64,000 nt of DNA from Devosia neptuniae (lineage in GTDB: Bacteria > Pseudomonadota > Alphaproteobacteria > Rhizobiales > Devosiaceae): NCBI RefSeq assembly GCF_025452235.1, contig NZ_CP104965.1, positions 3,096,501-3,160,500 on the forward strand, written 5' to 3'. Within the stretch, counting starts at the first letter, position 1. Each line of letters begins with the position of its first letter. Under the pieces are notes generated by a model that saw only the letters and a program-made list of their open reading frames with translations, ran no database searches and was not told the DNA's origin. A program made the position numbers and the translations under genes. Below, in pieces: positions 16,060-24,361 of this stretch.

Positions 16060-17075
16060 TGGCGCCGAAAGCATCCTACGGCCTCGCCTATACGGGCCTG
16101 TGGATTCTGTTGCTCGCCAGCGTGGCTATCGCGGTTACCCTTGGGCCTGCCAGCATCTCGGTAACCGAGGTCTGGCAGACCATTCTGCACCATCTGGGGC
16201 TGGCTGTGGACAGCCCCGTCTCGCGCCTGCGCGATGCCATTGTCTGGGAATTGCGGCTGCCGCGCGTGCTGGCGGCCCTGGGCGTCGGCGCCGGGCTAGC
16301 GCTGGCGGGCACGGTGATGCAGGTGCTGACCCGCAACCCGCTGGCCGACCCTTATCTCCTGGGCCTGTCATCCGGCGCGGCACTAGGCGCGGTGATTTTC
16401 CTGCTCGCCGGAGCGGCGCTGCTCATGCCGCTGGGCGCCTTTATCGGTAGCCTTACCGCGCTTGCGTTAGCCTTGCTGATCGCCAGATTATTGGGTGGAG
16501 CGACGCCGTCGCGCGCCATTCTGGCCGGCATCTGCATTGCCGCGCTCGCCTCGGCGGGCACTTCGCTGCTGATCTTCTGGTCGGCAACGGGGGATTCCTA
16601 CCGGGAAATCCTGAGCTGGCTGATGGGCTCGCTCAGCGGCACCTCCTGGAGCGACACGGGCCTGGTGGCCCTGGGACTGCTGCTCTGCGCGCCCGTCATC
16701 CTGTTGTCCGGGCGGGGTCTAGACGCCTTTGCCTTTGGCGAGACGGCCGCTGCCGGGCTGGGCATCGATGTCACACGGCAGCGCTGGACGCTGCTGGCGG
16801 CGACGGCGCTCCTGACCGGCGTCATGGTCGCCATCGGCGGTGCCATCGGGTTTGTCGGCCTTGTCGTGCCCCACGCGGTTCGCCTTGCCGCAGGCTCGCG
16901 CCACCGCGTGCTGCTGCCCATGTCCATGCTGGTCGGCGCCATTTTCATGCTGTGGAGCGACACTGCCGCGCGCAGCCTGTTCGATCCGCGTGAATTGCCG
17001 GTCGGCATCGTCACCGCGCTGGTGGGCGCGCCGGCATTCCTGCTCATCCTGCTACGCTACCGGCGGGTGACATGA
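16059..17075 (+). CDS. Putative F420-0 ABC transporter, permease (BtuC/FecCD type)
   Basis: A 338-residue FecCD/BtuC-family permease with about ten hydrophobic helices. Family blocks are RLPRVLAALGVGAGLALAGTVMQVLTRNPLADPYLLGLSSGAALGA at about residues 66-111, and GLVVPHAVRLAAGSRHRVLLPMSMLVGAIFML near the C-terminus. It forms the membrane channel for the binding protein encoded just upstream. The ATG overlaps the upstream stop by 1 nt (TGATG) and its own stop overlaps the ATPase start by 4 nt, so all three transporter genes are coupled. Ligand assignment rests on the cofE/fgd context. Confidence 0.85.
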   Translation: MAPKASYGLAYTGLWILLLASVAIAVTLGPASISVTEVWQTILHHLGLAVDSPVSRLRDAIVWELRLPRVLAALGVGAGLALAGTVMQVLTRNPLADPYLLGLSSGAALGAVIFLLAGAALLMPLGAFIGSLTALALALLIARLLGGATPSRAILAGICIAALASAGTSLLIFWSATGDSYREILSWLMGSLSGTSWSDTGLVALGLLLCAPVILLSGRGLDAFAFGETAAAGLGIDVTRQRWTLLAATALLTGVMVAIGGAIGFVGLVVPHAVRLAAGSRHRVLLPMSMLVGAIFMLWSDTAARSLFDPRELPVGIVTALVGAPAFLLILLRYRRVT

Positions 17076-17863
17076 GCGGGCTGATCATCAAGAACGCCAT
17101 TGTGCGGGCAGGGGAACGGACCATTTTGGCCGATGCCAGTTTTTCGGCCCCCGCTAGTGCCGTCACCGGGCTGATCGGCCCCAATGGCGCAGGCAAGTCG
17201 ACCCTGATTGCCGCCGTGATGGGCCGGCGGCGTCTGTCCGGTGGCACGATTGCCTTTGATGGCATTGACCTGCCCGGAACGCGAGCCGCCGAGCGGGCCA
17301 GGCTATGCGCCCATGTCGAACAATTCGCCACCACCACCGAGCGGCTCAGCGTGCGCGATGTGGTGGCCCTGGGCCGCGTGCCCTTTCAGTCAGACTGGCA
17401 GGCCGTGCCCTCGCCCCATGACGACGTCGTGGTGACGGACGCGATCGAGGCTCTGGGCATGTCCGCCTTTGGCGACCGGCTCTACCACCGGCTGTCAGGC
17501 GGCGAGCAACAGCGTGTCCAGATTGCCCGTGCGCTGGCGCAGGAACCGCAACTCCTGCTGCTCGACGAGCCGACCAGCCATCTCGATATCAAGGCGCAAT
17601 TGCTGGTGCTCGAGGTGTTGCGGCAGCGGGCGCTGGCGGGCTGTACTATCGTGGTCGCCATGCACGATCTCAACTTGGCCGCCCGCTATTGCGATCATCT
17701 CGTCATGCTCAATAATGGACGAACCGCAGCCGAGGGGACACCGGCCGACGTGCTGGCCCCGGACCTACTGTTGCGGGTCTATGGCGTGCAGTCGACGATC
17801 GTGAACGTGCCTGGCAGGGACTATCCGATCGTGATTTACGATTCCGCCGTCAATTCCGATTGA
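17072..17863 (+). CDS. Putative F420-0 ABC transporter, ATP-binding protein
   Basis: A 263-residue FepC/BtuD-like ATPase. Walker A is GPNGAGKST at about residues 36-44, the Q-loop lies near CAHVEQFATTTERLSVRDVVALGRVPFQ, the signature is LSGGEQQRVQIARALAQEPQ, Walker B is LLLLDEPTSHLD, and the switch His is in VVAMHDLNLAAR. It energises uptake with the FecCD-type permease (4-nt overlap). It is the last gene of the fgd-cofE-transporter operon; the next gene has its own operator 24 nt beyond this stop. Confidence 0.88.
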   Translation: MSGLIIKNAIVRAGERTILADASFSAPASAVTGLIGPNGAGKSTLIAAVMGRRRLSGGTIAFDGIDLPGTRAAERARLCAHVEQFATTTERLSVRDVVALGRVPFQSDWQAVPSPHDDVVVTDAIEALGMSAFGDRLYHRLSGGEQQRVQIARALAQEPQLLLLDEPTSHLDIKAQLLVLEVLRQRALAGCTIVVAMHDLNLAARYCDHLVMLNNGRTAAEGTPADVLAPDLLLRVYGVQSTIVNVPGRDYPIVIYDSAVNSD

Positions 17864-17886
17864 CAATAGCGCGCCGTCAGCCAAAA

Positions 17887-17904
17887 TTTGATCGTCTGGT
17901 CAAA
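17887..17904 (+). promoter_or_regulatory. Candidate operator before the second LLM gene (site 2)
   Basis: TTTGATCGTCTGGTCAAA is the reverse complement of site 1 (13219-13236) with one change. Here it extends to a perfect 8-bp inverted repeat, AAATTTGA (17884-17891) with TCAAATTT (17900-17907). It ends 24 nt before the ATG at 17929, nearly the same spacing as site 1. Confidence 0.6.
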
Positions 17905-17928
17905 TTTCAGTGCGGGGAGCGCGCAGCC

Positions 17929-18930
17929 ATGGAATTCGGGATTACTTTCAAAGGCTTTGTCGACGCCGAGCGGGCCCGATATCTGGTGCGAGCGGCCGAA
18001 TATGCCGGCTTTACCTATTGCTGGTTCTACGATTCCCACATTCTCTGGCGCGATTGCTACGCCGCCATCGCCATGTGCATGGAACATACCGAGCAGATGC
18101 GCTTCGGCCCGCTGGTCACCAATCCCGATGTGCGCGACTGGTCGGTCGCAGCCTCCATCTTCGGCTCGCTGTCCAAGCAGAGCGGCGGGCGCTTCGACCT
18201 TGCCGTCGGGCGCGGCGATAGCTCGATGCGCGTCATGGGCAAGAAGCCTGCGACCCTGGCCCGTGTCGCCGATTTCATCACCAAGACCAAGGCCATGATC
18301 CGCGGCGAGGAAGTTTCCTATGGCGAAATCCCCGCGCCGGTGAAATTTCCCTGGGCCGTCGGCCACGAGATCCCCAGCTGGATCGCCGCCTATGGCCCGC
18401 TGGCGCTCAAGACCGCCGGCGAATCCGCCGATGGCGTGGTGTTGCAGATTGCCGATCCAGGCCTCTGCAAATGGTTCACCGACCAGTGCCTCGAAGGGGG
18501 CAGGGCGGCCGGCAAGGACATGTCCAATTTCCGCTCGATGGCGGCGGCCCCCGCCTATTTCGGCGACAAGAAAAAGGCGATCGAGGCGGTCAAATGGTTC
18601 CCCGCCATGGTGGGCAACCACGTCGCTGACATCGTAGAAAAATACGGCGCCGATTCCGATCAAGTGCCCAAGAGCCTCACCAGCTATGTCGAAAAGCGCC
18701 GTGGCTACGACTATTCCAAGCACGGTCAGGCCGATAACCCGTTCCTGGATTTCATCACCGATGACATCGTGGAAAGCTTCTGCGTGCTGGGCGAACCGCA
18801 GGATCACATCGCCAAGATCCGCGACCTCGAAACAGCCGGCGTCACCCAGTTCAACATCTATCTCGACTCTGGCGACGAAGAAGAAATCATCTCCCGCTAC
18901 GGCCGCGAAGTCATCCCGGCATTCCGCTGA
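17929..18930 (+). CDS. LLM-class F420-dependent oxidoreductase
   Basis: A 333-residue bacterial luciferase-like TIM barrel beginning MEFGITFKGFVDAERARYLVRAAEYAGF. Further on it has RFGPLVTNPDVRDWSVAASIFGSLSKQSGGRFDLAVGRGDSSMR, IPSWIAAYGPLALKTAGESADGVVLQIADP and a C-terminal EPQDHIAKIRDLETAGVTQFNIYLDSGDEEE. This is the pattern of a TIGRFAM-type LLM subgroup annotated as F420-dependent. The substrate is unknown. The start is the ATG at 17929 with GGGGAG 9 nt upstream; the longer open frame begins in the ATPase gene. A candidate operator shared with the fgd operon lies just upstream. It is probably the consumer of F420H2 made by the fgd product. Confidence 0.85.
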   Translation: MEFGITFKGFVDAERARYLVRAAEYAGFTYCWFYDSHILWRDCYAAIAMCMEHTEQMRFGPLVTNPDVRDWSVAASIFGSLSKQSGGRFDLAVGRGDSSMRVMGKKPATLARVADFITKTKAMIRGEEVSYGEIPAPVKFPWAVGHEIPSWIAAYGPLALKTAGESADGVVLQIADPGLCKWFTDQCLEGGRAAGKDMSNFRSMAAAPAYFGDKKKAIEAVKWFPAMVGNHVADIVEKYGADSDQVPKSLTSYVEKRRGYDYSKHGQADNPFLDFITDDIVESFCVLGEPQDHIAKIRDLETAGVTQFNIYLDSGDEEEIISRYGREVIPAFR

Positions 18931-18953
18931 GCCGCATCAGGGTCTGAGGGGAA

Positions 18954-19718
18954 TTAGGTGAGCGCGGCCCAGACGGAGCCAAGGCCGCCGATTTCGCCAC
19001 GGATAGATTTGGCGCCGCCGATTGGTGCGACTAAGCGCGAGCCTGTCGTAATCACCTGTCCCTTGCGCAAGGAAACGCCACGTGTAGCGGCATGATTTGC
19101 CAACAGCGCCAATGTGCGCAGGATGGTGTGAAGGTCGCAGCCGGTCGACGTCGTAGCCACTTCGACGCCATCGAGCCGTAATGCCGATCCGACGCCAGCC
19201 GGATCGAAAGCCTGCCAGTCCGCCATCCCGTCACCAACTACAAAGCCGGCGCTATTCTGCAGGTCGCTCAGCTGCGTCAGCCTGTCTACCTGGTCCCGGT
19301 CCGTCCAACTAAAGGAGATGAGTTCGAGCAGGGGGTGAAAGCTTGCAATGGCCTCGCGGACGGTTGGGACATCATAGGGAATGTCCCTCGCCGGCAGATC
19401 CTGGCCAAGAGTGAGAGCGATTTCCAGCTCGACAAGGACAATCGGCAACGGGCTCTTGGGTGCCTGATGGCCCTGGTCAAAAACCAGACGTGCTGGCAGC
19501 GGCGACAGAAAGGGCGCCGGTTCATCACCGGCAAATATCTTCCAGCCTCCCACCGTGCCAAGCTGGGCGATAATCGCATCCTGAATGCGGTGGGCATCGG
19601 CCTGCGATCGTGGCCGCAAATGCTCGGGCAAGTGTGGCAGCGTCGTTCCCGTTTGGCGGGCATCCAGCAAGAGACGGGCCGCCTCAGGCGCTCCAGAAGT
19701 GTTCACAATGGTCTCCAT
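18954..19718 (-). CDS. 2-keto-4-pentenoate hydratase-like protein (MhpD/FAH fold)
   Basis: A 254-residue protein of the MhpD/oxalocrotonate decarboxylase branch of the fumarylacetoacetase fold. Seen are LPEHLRPRSQADAHRIQDAIIAQLG with GGWKIF early on, VELEIALTLGQDLPARD (acidic metal ligands) at about residues 95-111, and the C-terminal RKGQVITTGSRLVAPI segment, which resembles the family TGS motif. Family members hydrate 2-oxo-pent-4-enoate or decarboxylate 2-oxo-hexenedioate in meta-cleavage pathways. The gene lies 49 nt downstream of the LacI gene on the same strand and is convergent with the LLM gene. No other meta-cleavage genes are near, so its role is open. Confidence 0.82.
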   Translation of the reverse strand: METIVNTSGAPEAARLLLDARQTGTTLPHLPEHLRPRSQADAHRIQDAIIAQLGTVGGWKIFAGDEPAPFLSPLPARLVFDQGHQAPKSPLPIVLVELEIALTLGQDLPARDIPYDVPTVREAIASFHPLLELISFSWTDRDQVDRLTQLSDLQNSAGFVVGDGMADWQAFDPAGVGSALRLDGVEVATTSTGCDLHTILRTLALLANHAATRGVSLRKGQVITTGSRLVAPIGGAKSIRGEIGGLGSVWAALT

Positions 19719-19767
19719 TTAGGGAATGCGGCGGGCCGCACATTGCCGGCCGCGGAGCGGGGCAGCT

Positions 19768-20805
19768 TCATGCAGAGCTGGGCGCTCCGCGCAAACGGTG
19801 CCGCCATGATTCATGACTTGCCGGGCCGCTTGATTGCCGCTCGACCAGATGGGGGACAAGGTTGATCCGCTGGGGTGGCAATTCATTCATGAATGGCGAC
19901 TGCCCGGCGCGGGACAGCAGCACCCTGACTGCTGCAATACCCATTTCGCGGTGGGGCATGTGAACGGTGGTCAACTGCGGCGAGATCTGCGTGGCGATAG
20001 CATAATCGGCATGGCCGACGACGGAGACGTCCTCTGGAATGCGCAGTCCAAGCCGCATCAGCTCGGATACCACCGTCACGGCGACAATGTCGCTGCCGCA
20101 GAAGAACGCCGTGGGCTCAAAACCGCTCGCCGCCATGGCGGTTACAGCCTCGCGCAGGTCGCCGGCCGCCCGATCGTCGGAGAAGCCAATCTCACGCAGC
20201 TCCATGTCTTCTACTTCAGCGATTGCATCGGCAAAGCCGGCGAGGCGCGCCAGCCGCCCCGGATAACCGAGCCGTCCATGCGCGTAGACGACGCGGCGGT
20301 GGCCCAGGGATTGCAAATGGTGCGCAACGTAAACACCTGCTTCTACGTCCGCCGCGCTCACCTGATCTTTCTGCCACAAGGGCGGAACGATGTGATTGAC
20401 CACCACGGCCGGTAGCGCGCTGCTCAGGGCCGTCTCAAGCATCGCCGGCGTCTGCGGTCCGACCAGGATATAGCCAATGGCGCCGTTCTCAATGCGCGGT
20501 AGCTCGGCTGGATCATCCAGCCAACGCACCGACATGACACAACCGTGGGCGGTCGCTTCGTGGTCGATGCCGTTTTGTACGTCGACCCATAATTCCCGGC
20601 TGGCTGTCGCCCGGTTCTTGAAGATCACCTCAATGTTCTGGCCGGCACCTTGGCGCCGGGCGTTGTAGCCAAGAGCGGCGGCCGTATCCACGATCAGGTG
20701 CCGTGTCGGCTCGCTCACCCCGGGCTTCCCGCTCAGCGCGCGGGAAACGGCAAATTTGGAAATACCCAAATGGTCGGCAATTTGCTGGATCGTTACCCGC
20801 TTCAT
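19768..20805 (-). CDS. LacI-family transcriptional regulator
   Basis: A 345-residue repressor-type protein. The LacI HTH, MKRVTIQQIADHLGISKFAVSRALSGKPGVSEPTRHLIVDTAAALGYNARR, occupies residues 1-52. It is followed by a periplasmic-binding-fold ligand domain with GYILVGPQTP, GHRRVVYAHGRLGYPGRLARLAGF and EDVSVVGHADYAIATQISPQLTTVHMPHREMG. The frame is open upstream; MKRVT is chosen because the HTH begins there, although the ribosome-binding site is weak. It is divergent from the importer/glycosidase operon at 21154 and probably represses it, releasing on an imported sugar. Confidence 0.9.
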   Translation of the reverse strand: MKRVTIQQIADHLGISKFAVSRALSGKPGVSEPTRHLIVDTAAALGYNARRQGAGQNIEVIFKNRATASRELWVDVQNGIDHEATAHGCVMSVRWLDDPAELPRIENGAIGYILVGPQTPAMLETALSSALPAVVVNHIVPPLWQKDQVSAADVEAGVYVAHHLQSLGHRRVVYAHGRLGYPGRLARLAGFADAIAEVEDMELREIGFSDDRAAGDLREAVTAMAASGFEPTAFFCGSDIVAVTVVSELMRLGLRIPEDVSVVGHADYAIATQISPQLTTVHMPHREMGIAAVRVLLSRAGQSPFMNELPPQRINLVPHLVERQSSGPASHESWRHRLRGAPSSA

Positions 20806-21153
20806 GGCGCGTGCCCGAAGACACATCCTCTCGTTATTTTTATTTTTGTTAGGCTGCGCCTTTTGCGGTGTCAACGTGAATTGCTCTATGCCGCCCGTTT
20901 TTGTGGCTTTTTGACACCGCCTGGCGTGCCCCGGCACCCTGAATTCGCATTGAAATTCAGGGCATTATCGGATTCATCCTTCGAAAGTTACTCTCAAAAC
21001 ACAAAACAAATAACAAAAATTATGGGTTGACCTTCGTATTTTCGTATGGTCAGTTTGGATAACAAAAAAGATAACAACGCACTTTTTGATGCGGAGGCAA
21101 GGTTAACTTGCCGGCAGGGGAGGGACTCGCCGAAGGGCGAGGGTTGAGAGCGC
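20806..21153. promoter_or_regulatory. Divergent LacI/importer control region
   Basis: A 348-nt gap, notably AT-rich for this genome in its right half. It holds a possible -35 (TTGACC, 21027-21032), the near-repeat TTCGTATTTTCGTAT beside it, and three copies of TAACAA (near 21011, 21060 and 21072) that may be part of operators. I see no gene here. Confidence 0.4.
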
Positions 21154-22290
21154 ATGGCCATTGTCGAGGTCCAGCAGGCTGCAAAAGTGCCGGCCGCAGA
21201 CCAGGTGGGTCTGGCCAGTCAGCGCCAGCTGGTGTGGCTCAAATTTACCGAGCACAAACTGGCCGTGGTCAGCCTTGTGGTTATCGCGCTCATTTATCTG
21301 ATCGGCGCATTTTGCGAGTTCGTGGCACCCCGCACACCGGACCACTACGATTCCGCCTATACAATGCTGGCGCCCCAGCCACTGAAGTTCTTCTATACCG
21401 ATGAGAACGGCACCACTCAGTTCGGCCTGCACGTCACCGGCTTTTCATCGCAACGCGACCCGGCAACGCTCCGCCGCGTGTTCACGACCGATGAATCGAT
21501 CCGCGTGCCGGTATCGTTCTTCGTAAAGGGGCAGCCCTATCAGATGTGGGGCTTCATTCCGGGTGATATTCATCTGATTGGGCCGGTCGATCCTGCCCAG
21601 CCATTCTATCTGCTGGGCTCGGATCGTATGGGTCGTGATGTGCTCAGCCGGGTGATCTACGGGACCCGCATATCGACCTCCATCGGCCTGATCGGAGTTG
21701 CTGTCAGCCTCGTGCTTGGCGTGATCCTGGGCGGTATTTCGGGCTATTTTGGCGGTGTGGTCGACAACCTCATCCAGCGCGTGATTGAATTCATCATGTC
21801 GGTGCCCACAATTCCATTGTGGATGGGCCTGGCGGCAGCGATCCCGGTGACCTGGTCTCCGGTGCTGGTTTATCTCATCATAACTATGATCATCTCGCTG
21901 ATCGGCTGGACCTCGCTGGCGCGTGAGGTGCGCGGGCGCTTCATGTCCTGGCGGAACGAGCCATTCGTCACGGCTGCCCGGCTCGATGGCACCAGTCAGA
22001 TGACGATCATCGGACGTCATCTTGTCCCGGGCTTCATTTCGCACATCATCGCGTCGGTGACGCTGGCCATTCCAGCCATGATCATTGCCGAAACCTCGTT
22101 GTCCTTCTTGGGCATTGGACTGCGGCCGCCGGTCGTGAGCTGGGGTGTGCTGCTGCAGGAAGCCCAAAACATTCGCTCGTTGGCTGAAGCACCTTGGCTG
22201 CTGGCGCCCGGCGTACTCGTCATCATCACCGTGCTTGCCCTGAATTTCCTTGGCGATGGCCTGCGCGACGCGGCGGACCCTTATTCATGA
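21154..22290 (+). CDS. ABC transporter permease, DppC/OppC type
   Basis: A 378-residue inner-membrane permease. A first helix (VVSLVVIALIYLIGAFCEFVAP) is followed by an unusually large periplasmic segment (about residues 60-155), then GSDRMGRDVLSRVIYGTRISTSIGL and the DppC EAA region SWRNEPFVTAARLDGTSQMTIIGRHLVPG. The enlarged extracytoplasmic loop is seen in sugar-oligomer branches of this family. It is the first gene of the LacI-controlled operon and pairs with the DppB-type permease at 28522. The ATG overlaps the next ATPase start by 4 nt at its end. Confidence 0.9.
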   Translation: MAIVEVQQAAKVPAADQVGLASQRQLVWLKFTEHKLAVVSLVVIALIYLIGAFCEFVAPRTPDHYDSAYTMLAPQPLKFFYTDENGTTQFGLHVTGFSSQRDPATLRRVFTTDESIRVPVSFFVKGQPYQMWGFIPGDIHLIGPVDPAQPFYLLGSDRMGRDVLSRVIYGTRISTSIGLIGVAVSLVLGVILGGISGYFGGVVDNLIQRVIEFIMSVPTIPLWMGLAAAIPVTWSPVLVYLIITMIISLIGWTSLAREVRGRFMSWRNEPFVTAARLDGTSQMTIIGRHLVPGFISHIIASVTLAIPAMIIAETSLSFLGIGLRPPVVSWGVLLQEAQNIRSLAEAPWLLAPGVLVIITVLALNFLGDGLRDAADPYS

Positions 22291-23324
22291 GTACCGAACC
22301 CCTTTTGAGCATTCGTGGCCTCAATGTGCACTTCAAACTGCGCGAAGGGTTGATCCGAGCGGTGGACGGCGTCGATGTTGAGGCGCATGCGGGCAAGACG
22401 CTGTGTATCGTGGGCGAGAGCGGGTCGGGCAAGTCGATGCTGGCCCGCTCGATCCTGCAGATCGTTTCCCCGCCCGGCCGGGTGACCAGCGGCGAAATCA
22501 TGTTCCGCCGCCCCGGCCAGGCGCCGGTGGACATTGCCAAGCTCGATCCGAAGGGAAAGCCGATCCGGGCCATTCGGGGCCGCGATATCGCGATGATTTT
22601 CCAGGAACCGATGAATTCGCTGTCGCCAGTCCACAGCATTGGCGATCAACTCGTCGAGAAAATCCTGCTGCATCATAAGATCGGTCAGAAGGCCGCAATC
22701 GACCGCGCCGTCGATGCGCTGGATAAGGTTGGCATCCCCAATCCCAAGCAGCGATTGGTCAACTATCCGTTCGAGCTGAGCGGCGGCATGCGGCAGCGCG
22801 TCATGATTGCCATGGCGCTGGCGTGCCAGCCGGCCCTGCTCATAGCCGACGAACCCACAACGGCGCTCGACGTCACCACCCAGGCCAATATTCTCGATCT
22901 GATTGCCGGCTTGCAGGACGAATTCGGCATGGGCGTAATTTTCATCACGCACGATCTCGGCGTCGTGGCCGAAATCGCCGATGAGGTCGCGGTCGTCTAT
23001 CTGGGTCGCGTCGTCGAACGCGGCAGCGTCGACGATATTTTCTACAATCCGCAGCACCCCTATACGCTGGCTTTGTTGTCTTCGATCCCAAAGCTCGGAG
23101 CCCGCCGGGCCAAGGGGCAGCGCCTGCATGCGATCGAGGGCATGGTGCCCCACCCGCTCAACCGTCCGGCGGGTTGTCCGTTCAATACGCGCTGCCCGGA
23201 GGCAAGGGCAGGGCTGTGCGACGTCGTTGATCCGCGCAATTTGCAATTGGAGCCGGGCCATTTCGTCGCTTGCCACATGCGGGACCCCGAAGTGGCGCAA
23301 CTGCGGACCGAGGTGTTGGCATGA
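22287..23324 (+). CDS. ABC transporter ATP-binding protein, DppD/OppD type
   Basis: A 345-residue ATPase. Walker [10 protein letters not shown] (last position unusual, Met in place of Thr/Ser), Q-loop [16 protein letters not shown], signature [19 protein letters not shown], Walker [16 protein letters not shown], switch [13 protein letters not shown]. The C-terminal oligopeptide-type extension with [14 protein letters not shown] carries the Cys pair that binds an iron-sulfur cluster in relatives. Coupled by ATGA overlaps on both sides. It pairs with the DppF-type ATPase. Confidence 0.92.
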   Translation: MSTEPLLSIRGLNVHFKLREGLIRAVDGVDVEAHAGKTLCIVGESGSGKSMLARSILQIVSPPGRVTSGEIMFRRPGQAPVDIAKLDPKGKPIRAIRGRDIAMIFQEPMNSLSPVHSIGDQLVEKILLHHKIGQKAAIDRAVDALDKVGIPNPKQRLVNYPFELSGGMRQRVMIAMALACQPALLIADEPTTALDVTTQANILDLIAGLQDEFGMGVIFITHDLGVVAEIADEVAVVYLGRVVERGSVDDIFYNPQHPYTLALLSSIPKLGARRAKGQRLHAIEGMVPHPLNRPAGCPFNTRCPEARAGLCDVVDPRNLQLEPGHFVACHMRDPEVAQLRTEVLA

Positions 23325-24361
23325 GCGTTACGCCAGCAGAAGGCGGCCTGCTCATGCGGGCGCGCGACCTCAAGGTGCATTTCCCGATCAAGCGTGGCGT
23401 GCTCAAGCGCACGGTTGGCCATGTCCGGGCTGTCGATGGTGTCAGTCTCGATATCCGTTCGGGCGAGACGCTCAGCATTGTGGGCGAGAGCGGCTGCGGC
23501 AAGACTACGTTGGGACAGGCGCTGGTGCGCGTGCTCGAGCCTACCGCTGGGAGTATCGAATATCGGAAGGCGGGCGAAGGGCCCGCCGATATCGCCCATC
23601 TCGGGGAGACCGAGTTGCGGCGTTATCGCTCCGATATCCGCATGATCTTCCAGGATCCGTTTGCCTCGCTCAATCCGCGACGGCGCGTCGTCGACATTAT
23701 CGGGGAATCACTGCGCAATTTTGGCGTGAAGGACGAGCGTGATGTGGAAGCCCGCGTCGCCACGCTGCTGCGCAAAGTTGGCTTACGGCCCGAATATATG
23801 AGCCGTTATCCCTATGCCTTTTCAGGCGGCGAACGGCAGCGCATCGGCATCGCCCGGGCACTGGCGGTTCATCCGCGGCTCGTTGTTGCCGATGAATGCG
23901 TTTCGGCCCTCGACGTCTCCATTCAGGCCCAGACGCTCAATCTGATGCAGGATTTGCAGGAAGAGTTTGCGCTCACCTACGTCTTCATCAGTCACGATCT
24001 GAGCGTGGTTGAATATATCTCTGACCGCGTGGCGGTGATGTATGCTGGGCGGATCGTCGAGTTGAGCGACACCGAACCGCTCTTTGCCAAGCCACGCCAC
24101 CCCTATACCGCCGCGCTGCTGGCCTCGGTGCCTCGGCCCGATCCGCGCAGTGCCCGGATGCGCAAGCATATGCGGCTCAAGGGGGAAGTGGCTGATCCGG
24201 CCAATCGCCCCAGCGGCTGTGCCTTTCATCCACGCTGCCCATTCGCCACGGACCTTTGCCGCGCCGAAGACCCGCAATTGCGCTCGGTCGGCTCGTCCGA
24301 TGTGGCCTGCCATTTTGCCGACAGCCTCGATCTTAAGGGAGTGAACGCCGATGCTGCATGA
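23321..24361 (+). CDS. ABC transporter ATP-binding protein, DppF/OppF type
   Basis: A 346-residue ATPase. Walker A GESGCGKTT, Q-loop IFQDPFASLNPRRRV, signature FSGGERQRIGIARALAVHP, Walker B VVADECVSALDVSIQ, switch ISHDLSVVEYIS, and the C-terminal RPSGCAFHPRCPFATDLC cysteine motif. Walker B reads DEC where DEP is usual; this occurs in many DppF/OppF proteins. The start ATG at 23321 overlaps the DppD stop by 4 nt, and its own end overlaps the glycosidase-like gene by 11 nt. Confidence 0.92.
   Translation: MSVTPAEGGLLMRARDLKVHFPIKRGVLKRTVGHVRAVDGVSLDIRSGETLSIVGESGCGKTTLGQALVRVLEPTAGSIEYRKAGEGPADIAHLGETELRRYRSDIRMIFQDPFASLNPRRRVVDIIGESLRNFGVKDERDVEARVATLLRKVGLRPEYMSRYPYAFSGGERQRIGIARALAVHPRLVVADECVSALDVSIQAQTLNLMQDLQEEFALTYVFISHDLSVVEYISDRVAVMYAGRIVELSDTEPLFAKPRHPYTAALLASVPRPDPRSARMRKHMRLKGEVADPANRPSGCAFHPRCPFATDLCRAEDPQLRSVGSSDVACHFADSLDLKGVNADAA

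Noticed and set aside
15109..17863. A vitamin B12 or siderophore importer
   Set aside because: The fold would allow it, but the coupling to cofE and fgd favours F420-0. It is kept as the alternative.
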